Below are positions 6,078 to 10,450 of a stretch of 10,450 bases of DNA, one piece after another. The DNA comes from Bog-473 sp036491435 (lineage in GTDB: Bacteria > Actinomycetota > Acidimicrobiia > Acidimicrobiales > RAAP-2): assembly GCA_036491435.1 (NCBI GenBank), contig DASXBZ010000160.1:1-10450 (forward strand), written 5' to 3'. A model generated the notes under the pieces. The model was not told the origin of the DNA and ran no database searches. It saw nothing but the letters and a program-made list of their open reading frames with translations. Numbering within the stretch: position 1 is the first letter of the stretch; the number at the start of each line of letters is the position of its first letter. The position numbers were made by a program, and so were the translations under genes.

Positions 6078-7039
6078 TTGGTGTGACCAGCCCGCCCTTC
6101 GGCCATGTCGTAGGCATCGACGATGTCGGCCACGATCTTGTGTCGGATCACGTCGCGCCGGGTCAGGTGGACGAAGGCGATGTCGTCGATCCCACCGAGC
6201 ACCGGCTCGAGGCCGACCAGCCCCGATCGCCCCCCCGGGACGTCGATCTGCGTGACGTCGCCGGTCACGACGCACTTGGACCCGAAGCCGATGCGGGTGA
6301 GGAACATCTTCATCTGCTCGGGCGTCGTGTTCTGGGCCTCGTCGAGGATGATGAACGAGCTGTTCAGCGTCCGGCCGCGCATGAAGGCCAGCGGTGCCAC
6401 CTCGATGGTGCCGCGGTCGAGCAGGCGCTGCGCGCCCTCCGGCTCGATCAGGTCGTAGAGCGCGTCGTAGAGCGGACGCAGGTACGGGTCGATCTTGGCC
6501 ATGAGGTCGCCGGGCAGGAACCCGAGCCGCTCCCCCGCCTCGACCGCCGGCCGCGTGAGGATGATGCGAGACACCTGGCGCGACTGCAGCGCATGGACGG
6601 CCTGGGCGACGGCCAGGTACGACTTGCCCGTCCCGGCGGGGCCGATGCCGAACGTGATGACGTTCTGCGAGATGGCGTCGACGTAGCGCTTCTGCCCGGC
6701 CGTGTTGGGGCGAACCGTCTTGCCGCCCGCGGCGCGCACCACCTCGGAGCGCAGGACCTCGCTGGGACGGATGTCCTCGCGCACCATGTCGATCGTGCGG
6801 GCCAGGGTCGACGAGTCGATGTCCCGCCCCGCCTGCACCATCAGGATGAGCTCTTCGAAGAGGCGCACCACGACTTCGGCCGCGGGGCCCTCCACCGATA
6901 TCCGGTTGCCTTGGACGACGAGCTGCTCGTCGGGGAAGGCCTGCTCGATCTGGCGCAGGTGCTCGTCGCGGGTCCCGAGCAACCCGGCCATGAGGTGATT
7001 GCCCGGGACGAAGCATTCGGCACGCAGGGTCGTGGTCAT
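6074..7039 (-). CDS. phoH: PhoH-family ATPase
   Basis: 321 residues, normal for the PhoH (YbeZ-like) family. Walker A is GPAGTGKS (133-140), and the Walker B-type motif is FIILDEAQN (229-237). LTRPAVEAGERLGFLPGD (161-178), LNSSFI (225-230) and VVTGDVTQID (257-266) are family blocks. The N-terminal 100 residues form the small alpha/beta domain found before the ATPase in this branch. The enzyme is an NTPase of the helicase superfamily, probably acting on RNA together with YbeY; the old phosphate-starvation name does not show its role here. The start ATG at 7039 lies 7 bases after the HIT stop and overlaps the stop of a four-codon frame (see 7036-7050). No Shine-Dalgarno sequence is visible, consistent with reinitiation. 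Confidence 0.96.
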   Translation of the reverse strand: MTTTLRAECFVPGNHLMAGLLGTRDEHLRQIEQAFPDEQLVVQGNRISVEGPAAEVVVRLFEELILMVQAGRDIDSSTLARTIDMVREDIRPSEVLRSEVVRAAGGKTVRPNTAGQKRYVDAISQNVITFGIGPAGTGKSYLAVAQAVHALQSRQVSRIILTRPAVEAGERLGFLPGDLMAKIDPYLRPLYDALYDLIEPEGAQRLLDRGTIEVAPLAFMRGRTLNSSFIILDEAQNTTPEQMKMFLTRIGFGSKCVVTGDVTQIDVPGGRSGLVGLEPVLGGIDDIAFVHLTRRDVIRHKIVADIVDAYDMAEGRAGHTK

Positions 7040-7050
7040 GCGGTGGTCAT
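7036..7050 (-). other. Four-codon frame bridging the HIT gene and phoH
   Basis: The minus strand reads ATG ACC ACC GCA TGA from 7050. Its ATG overlaps the HIT stop (ATGA at 7050-7047) and its TGA overlaps the phoH start (ATGA at 7039-7036). The string ATGACCAC occurs at both starts, so it may be a small duplication of the phoH start. It could pass terminating ribosomes from HIT to phoH, or be chance. No protein product is claimed. Confidence 0.4.
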
Positions 7051-7403
7051 GTCTTGATGAAGTGTCCCTTCAAGGGTTCGCCTCCGAGGACGTGGAGGTG
7101 GAGATGCGGCACCGAGTTCATGGCGTCGGGGCCGATGTTGAACACGAGCCGGTAGCCCCGCTCCGGCGTGGCCACGCCGGCTGCGTCGGCCACTGCGCGC
7201 GCCGTCATGAGCATGTCGGCCAGCACCGGGCCGTCCTCGGCCGTGACGACGGAGGCGTCCTCGATGTGCCGCCGCGGCACCACCAGCACGTGCACGGGGG
7301 CGGCGGGGTTGATGTCCTTGAAGGCGACCGTCGTCTCGGTCTCGTAGACCGTGTCCGAGGGCACCTCGCCCGCCACGATCTTGCAGAAGAGGCAGTCGGT
7401 CAT
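7047..7403 (-). CDS. HIT-family (histidine triad, HINT-like) nucleotide-binding protein
   Basis: 118 residues, a complete single HIT domain. The N-terminus CLFCKIVAGEVPS (4-16) is the typical HINT opening, with a Cys pair. AFKDINPAAPVHVLVVPRRH (27-46) is the nucleotide-base-binding half, and NSVPHLHLHVLGG (96-108) is the histidine triad, with H100, H102 and the catalytic H104. HINT proteins hydrolyse phosphoramidates such as AMP-lysine and related adenylated substrates; the cellular substrate is unknown. The start ATG at 7403 fits the family length. An AGGGAG run lies about 14 bases upstream, farther than ideal. It sits between rsmE and phoH, as in other actinomycetes. Confidence 0.96.
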   Translation of the reverse strand: MTDCLFCKIVAGEVPSDTVYETETTVAFKDINPAAPVHVLVVPRRHIEDASVVTAEDGPVLADMLMTARAVADAAGVATPERGYRLVFNIGPDAMNSVPHLHLHVLGGEPLKGHFIKT

Positions 7404-7429
7404 GCGCCGTCGACGCGCTCCCTCTGCTC

Positions 7430-7494
7430 TGGCCCGATCACTCGCGCGAACATACCGGGCGCCGGGTCGCCCTCGTGACCACGTGGCCCGATCA
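7430..7494. repeat. 11-base direct repeat in the rsmE-HIT gap
   Basis: TGGCCCGATCA on the plus strand occurs at 7430-7440 and again at 7484-7494, 54 bases apart. The second copy includes the rsmE stop codon and forms the left arm of a GGCCC/GGGCC five-base hairpin (7485-7499). The 88-base gap (7404-7491) has no gene. It is the largest internal gap in the operon and could hold a weak internal promoter or a processing site; no convincing -10/-35 pair is seen. Confidence 0.5.
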
Positions 7495-8235
7495 GGGCCG
7501 GCCCCCGATCTCCTCGGCAGCCGCCACGGTGCCCGTCCGCAACGAGGCCAACAACGCGCCGGCGGTGACGGCCGCCGTCTCGGCCCGCAGGACGCTCAGG
7601 CCGAAGCCGACGGTGGGCAGGCCGGACGCCAGCTCGTCGCTGCTCCACCCGCCCTCGGGCCCGACGGCCACGACGTGCTGGTGCACGCTCGGCCGGTCGC
7701 CGCTCAACTGGGCCAGCACGACCTCACCCTCGCCGCCCAGGTTCCCCAGGTCCGCGAAGGGCACGGTGTCGGTGATCTCGGGGAGCCAGACGCGCCGGCA
7801 CTGGGCCGCCGCCTCGCGCGCCACGCGCCGCAGCTTCGCGACCGTGGTCTTGCCGCGCGTCCCGCTCCAGCGGACCACGCTGCGCTCACTGCGCAACGGC
7901 ACGATGCGGTCGATACCGAGCTCGGTCAGCTTCTGGACGACCCACTCGGGGCGCTCGCCCTTGACCGGCGCGAAGACGACGGTGAGGGCCGGCGCGGCCG
8001 GCTGTTCCGACTGCACGGCCCCGTCCCCGCCCATCCCCGGCGCCCCGTGCACGGGCTCGAGCTCGTCGGCGCCCGTCCACGTCGTCCGGGCCCAGCGCCC
8101 GCGGCCGTCGGACGCGACGACCTCCTCACCCGGACGCAGGCGGAGCACGCGGCCGAGATGGTGCGCGTCGTCGTCCGCCAGCACCGGGGTGGCGGGATCG
8201 TCCACGAACACCTGCGCCGACGCGGCGGCCCGCAC
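7492..8235 (-). CDS. rsmE: 16S rRNA (uracil-1498-N3) methyltransferase RsmE
   Basis: 247 residues with the chosen GTG start at 8235 (reading RAAASAQVFVDDP). The N-terminal PUA-like part holds HHLGRVLRLRPGEEV. The C-terminal SPOUT trefoil-knot domain has KLTELGIDRIVPL, the SAM-binding VGPEGGW (about 191-197) and GFGLSVLRAETA (about 209-220). It uses S-adenosylmethionine to methylate U1498 of 16S rRNA in the 30S subunit. A linker of about 20 residues rich in Gly, Ala and Glu joins the domains. The frame stays open upstream to 8337, inside dnaJ; a TTG at 8277 is an alternative start that would overlap the dnaJ end by 8 bases. GTG 8235 is preferred because family N-termini begin close to the FVDD block. 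Neither start has a good Shine-Dalgarno sequence, so the start is less certain than the gene. Confidence 0.94.
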   Translation of the reverse strand: MRAAASAQVFVDDPATPVLADDDAHHLGRVLRLRPGEEVVASDGRGRWARTTWTGADELEPVHGAPGMGGDGAVQSEQPAAPALTVVFAPVKGERPEWVVQKLTELGIDRIVPLRSERSVVRWSGTRGKTTVAKLRRVAREAAAQCRRVWLPEITDTVPFADLGNLGGEGEVVLAQLSGDRPSVHQHVVAVGPEGGWSSDELASGLPTVGFGLSVLRAETAAVTAGALLASLRTGTVAAAEEIGGRP

Positions 8236-8269
8236 CGTGATCGCGGCGTACGACGGACCGGCGTTGCCG

Positions 8270-9415
8270 TCAGCCAAAAGCGGATCGCAGGCGCGAGAAG
8301 ACGCCCTCGCCGCCCGTCGAGCCCGGCGCGGCGACATCTTCGCCGCGCAGCGCGGCGTACTGGCGCAAGAGCTCGTCCTGTTCGGATGTCAGGTCCGTCG
8401 GCGTCGCGAGCAGCACGTGGACCAACAGGTCGCCGCGGCCGCGCCCGCGCAGGTGCGGCACGCCCAGGCTGCGGATGCGCTCGACGTGCCCGTGCTGGGT
8501 GCCGGGCGCCACGACGAGGCGCTGGGGACCGTCGAGCGACTCGATCTCGGTCTCGACGCCGAGCACCGCCTGCGCCAGGCCGACGGTCAGGGTGGTGTGG
8601 AGGTTGTCGCCTTCGCGCTCGAAGCGCGGGTCGGGCTGCACCGCCAGATGCACGAACAACGACCCGTTCGGCGCACCGCGCTGTCCGGCCGCGCCGCGTT
8701 CGGCCAGCCGCAGCGTCGACCCGTGCTCGACGCCCGCCGGCACCTCGACGGTGAAGGTGTTCTCCTCCATCCGGCGCCCCTCACCCCGGCAGTCGGGGCA
8801 CGGGTGCGGGATCATGTCGCCGGTGCCGGCACAGCGCGAGCAGGCCACGCTCGTCACGACCTGCCCCAGCAATGACTGGCGCACACGCCGCAGCTCGCCG
8901 CTGCCCTGGCAGTCGGTGCACGTCTCGGGCTCGGTGCCGGGTGCGGTGCCCCGCCCGGCGCACGCGGCGCACATCGAGGGCAGGCGGACCGCGATCTCCT
9001 TCTGGGAGCCGAACACGGCCTCCGCGAACTGCAAGTCGAGGCGGACCTCGGCGTCGGCGCCGGGAACGGGGCCGCGCCGCCGGTTGGGCTGGCCGGGCAT
9101 CTGGCCGAAGAAGGCCTCGAAGATGTCGCCCAGGCCGCCCTCGAAATTGAAGCCGCCCATGCCGCCGGCCTGCGCGCCGAAGACGCCCTCGGGCCCGTAG
9201 CGGTCGTACTGGGCGCGGCGCTCGGGGTCGCGCAACACCTCGTAGGCGATCGTCACCTGCTTGAAGCGCGCCTCGGCCTCGGGATCGCCGTGGTTGGTGT
9301 CCGGGTGCAGCTCGCGGGCGCGGGCCCGATAGGCGCGCTTGATCTCCTCGTCGCTGGCGTCGTGGTGCACGCCGAGCAGCTCGTAGAGGTCGCCCAGCCC
9401 GTCAGTGACGGCCAT
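8270..9415 (-). CDS. dnaJ: Chaperone DnaJ (HrcA-linked copy)
   Basis: 381 residues, a full type I DnaJ. The J domain is near residues 9-74 with HPD at 37-39, which stimulates DnaK ATPase. A short Gly/Phe-rich region (about 75-108) follows. Then come four zinc-binding CxxCxGxG units: CAACAGRG (149), CTDCQGSG (166), CSRCAGTG (192) and CPDCRGEG (206). The C-terminal substrate-binding domains follow. In Actinomycetota this hrcA-linked gene is commonly a second dnaJ, the other lying with dnaK and grpE; whether that holds here cannot be seen. The start ATG at 9415 lies 14 bases inside hrcA and has GGAGG five bases upstream, so the overlap is real. Regulation by HrcA from a promoter beyond the right edge is likely. 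Confidence 0.98.
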   Translation of the reverse strand: MAVTDGLGDLYELLGVHHDASDEEIKRAYRARARELHPDTNHGDPEAEARFKQVTIAYEVLRDPERRAQYDRYGPEGVFGAQAGGMGGFNFEGGLGDIFEAFFGQMPGQPNRRRGPVPGADAEVRLDLQFAEAVFGSQKEIAVRLPSMCAACAGRGTAPGTEPETCTDCQGSGELRRVRQSLLGQVVTSVACSRCAGTGDMIPHPCPDCRGEGRRMEENTFTVEVPAGVEHGSTLRLAERGAAGQRGAPNGSLFVHLAVQPDPRFEREGDNLHTTLTVGLAQAVLGVETEIESLDGPQRLVVAPGTQHGHVERIRSLGVPHLRGRGRGDLLVHVLLATPTDLTSEQDELLRQYAALRGEDVAAPGSTGGEGVFSRLRSAFG

Positions 9416-10450
9416 CGTGTCCTCCGGCCAGTCGCTCGCCCAACCGCTCGCCCACGACGTGGGCGGCCGCCATGGTGCGCGGGTAGTCCATGCGGGTCGG
9501 GCCGAGCAGGCCGACCGCGCCGAAGTCCTGTCCGTCGACGGTCACCGGCGCGACGACGACGGCGCACGAGGACAGCGGCTCGTACCCGTGCTCGGTGCCG
9601 ATGGCGACCGACAACCCGCGGTCGAGGACGTCGCGCAGCAGCGACACCACAACCAGTTGTTGCTCCAGGATGCTCAGCACCGAGCGCACGGTCTCGACCG
9701 CCTCGAACGACTCGGCCAGGCGGGCGGGGCCGCCCACGAACACCTGGTCCGACTCGATGTCACCACCCATGGAGTCGAGGGCGCGCAGGGCGGCGGTCAC
9801 GAGGCCGTCGACCGCCTTCGTGCCGTTGGCGGGCGCGGTCCACGGGCCCGCCATCGTGCGCCCCACCAGCTGGGCGGTGAGGAAGGCGCCGGTGGTGGCG
9901 AGCACCTCGTCGGAGAGCTCGCCGTCCAGGTCGATCGTGCGCTTCTCGACCGCGCCGTCGGAGAGCACCACGACGAGCAGCGCGTGCAGCGGCGAGAGAC
10001 CGACCACCTGGACCGAGCGGATGGTAGAGGTCTCGTGCGACGGGCCGACGACGACCGCGGCGTAGGACGTGAGCTCCGAGAGCAGGCCGGTGGCCCGCTC
10101 GAGCACGATCTCGATCTCGCCGTGCACCTGCTCGAAGAACTGCGACACCTGGCGTCGTTGCACCGGGCCGAGCACACCGGGCGTCGTCAGGTGGTCGACG
10201 AAGAAGCGGTAGCCCTTGTCCGTCGGGATCCGGCCGGCGCTCGTATGGGGCTGCACGAGATAGCCCGCCCGCTCCAACGCGACCATCTCCGAGCGCACGG
10301 TGGCCGACGACACTCGAACCCCGGGTGCATCTGCCACGTGCGAGGAGCCGACGGGCTCGGCCGTGCCGATGTACTGGCTCACCACCGCCTCCAAGATGGC
10401 GGCGCGACGGACGTTGAGCTCGGAGTCCCCGAGGTCGTCGAAATGCGGAG
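9402..10450 (-). CDS. hrcA: Heat-inducible transcription repressor HrcA (N-terminus beyond window)
   Basis: 348 residues are visible from the first whole codon (10448) to TGA at 9404-9402; the family is about 340-350 long, so only a few N-terminal residues are missing. The winged-helix DNA-binding region has EPVGSSHVA (31-39), VSSATVRSEMVALERAGYL (46-64) and PHTSAGRIPTDKGYRFFVD (67-85), a hallmark HrcA block. The remainder is the GAF-like and dimerisation region. HrcA represses chaperone genes by binding CIRCE operators, with its activity tuned by GroEL. A TTG at 10394 could be called as a start, but the frame continues upstream with residues (RRAAILEAVV) that belong to the first helix, so I extend to the edge. 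No CIRCE element is in the window; it would be expected upstream of this gene. Confidence 0.97.
   Translation of the reverse strand, partial: PHFDDLGDSELNVRRAAILEAVVSQYIGTAEPVGSSHVADAPGVRVSSATVRSEMVALERAGYLVQPHTSAGRIPTDKGYRFFVDHLTTPGVLGPVQRRQVSQFFEQVHGEIEIVLERATGLLSELTSYAAVVVGPSHETSTIRSVQVVGLSPLHALLVVVLSDGAVEKRTIDLDGELSDEVLATTGAFLTAQLVGRTMAGPWTAPANGTKAVDGLVTAALRALDSMGGDIESDQVFVGGPARLAESFEAVETVRSVLSILEQQLVVVSLLRDVLDRGLSVAIGTEHGYEPLSSCAVVVAPVTVDGQDFGAVGLLGPTRMDYPRTMAAAHVVGERLGERLAGGHDGRH
9421..9425 (-). promoter_or_regulatory. Shine-Dalgarno of dnaJ within the hrcA coding end
   Basis: GGAGG (9425-9421, minus strand) lies five bases before the dnaJ ATG, inside the last codons of hrcA. It fixes the dnaJ start despite the 14-base overlap, and it is the only strong internal ribosome binding site I find in the operon. 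Confidence 0.8.

Noticed and set aside
7475..8875. 466-codon plus-strand frame opposite rsmE and dnaJ
   Set aside because: It is antisense to two confidently identified genes and has no recognisable domain.
9402..10450. CIRCE operator for HrcA within the window
   Set aside because: I looked for the TTAGCACTC/GAGTGCTAA arms and saw none; isolated GAGTGC strings have no partner. The operator would be upstream of hrcA, outside the window.

Overview
The window is GC-rich and almost all of its coding capacity lies on the minus strand. Eight housekeeping genes run in one direction from the right edge (10450) down to 3290: hrcA (N-terminus cut by the window edge), dnaJ, rsmE, a HIT-family gene, phoH, ybeY, a CNNM/CorC-type CBS-domain membrane protein gene, and era. 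This order (heat-shock repressor and co-chaperone, then rRNA methylation and maturation, then Era), together with GTG starts and base composition, points to an actinomycete-type bacterium (Actinomycetota). A deep lineage such as Acidimicrobiia is my guess from the protein texture; it is not proven by the sequence.

The operon is tightly packed. dnaJ overlaps hrcA by 14 bases. phoH/ybeY, ybeY/CBS and CBS/era each overlap by the same four bases, GTGA, so the stop of one gene lies in the GTG start of the next. HIT/phoH are separated by 7 bases and bridged by a four-codon reading frame. The only notable internal gaps are rsmE-HIT (88 bases, with an 11-base direct repeat) and dnaJ-rsmE (34 bases with the chosen rsmE start). 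The operon ends at a strong two-part GC hairpin that begins inside the era stop codon. The genes link protein quality control (HrcA, DnaJ) with ribosome biogenesis and RNA quality control (RsmE, PhoH, YbeY, Era).

Downstream of that hairpin, after about 235 non-coding bases, the content changes to an accessory gene. One uninterrupted minus-strand reading frame runs from 3055 off the left edge (at least 1018 residues, C-terminus not in the window). It encodes a probable exported protein: an N-terminal signal segment, three bacterial Ig-like repeats, an approximately 270-residue glycine-rich domain resembling the ALK/LTK-type glycine-rich fold, and then at least four more Ig-like repeats. All seven Ig repeats carry a Cys-X13-Cys pair. 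The last three are near-duplicates with an exact 312-base spacing at DNA level. This gene is the most unusual item in the window. I see no CRISPR, tRNA, rRNA, transposase or phage signature.
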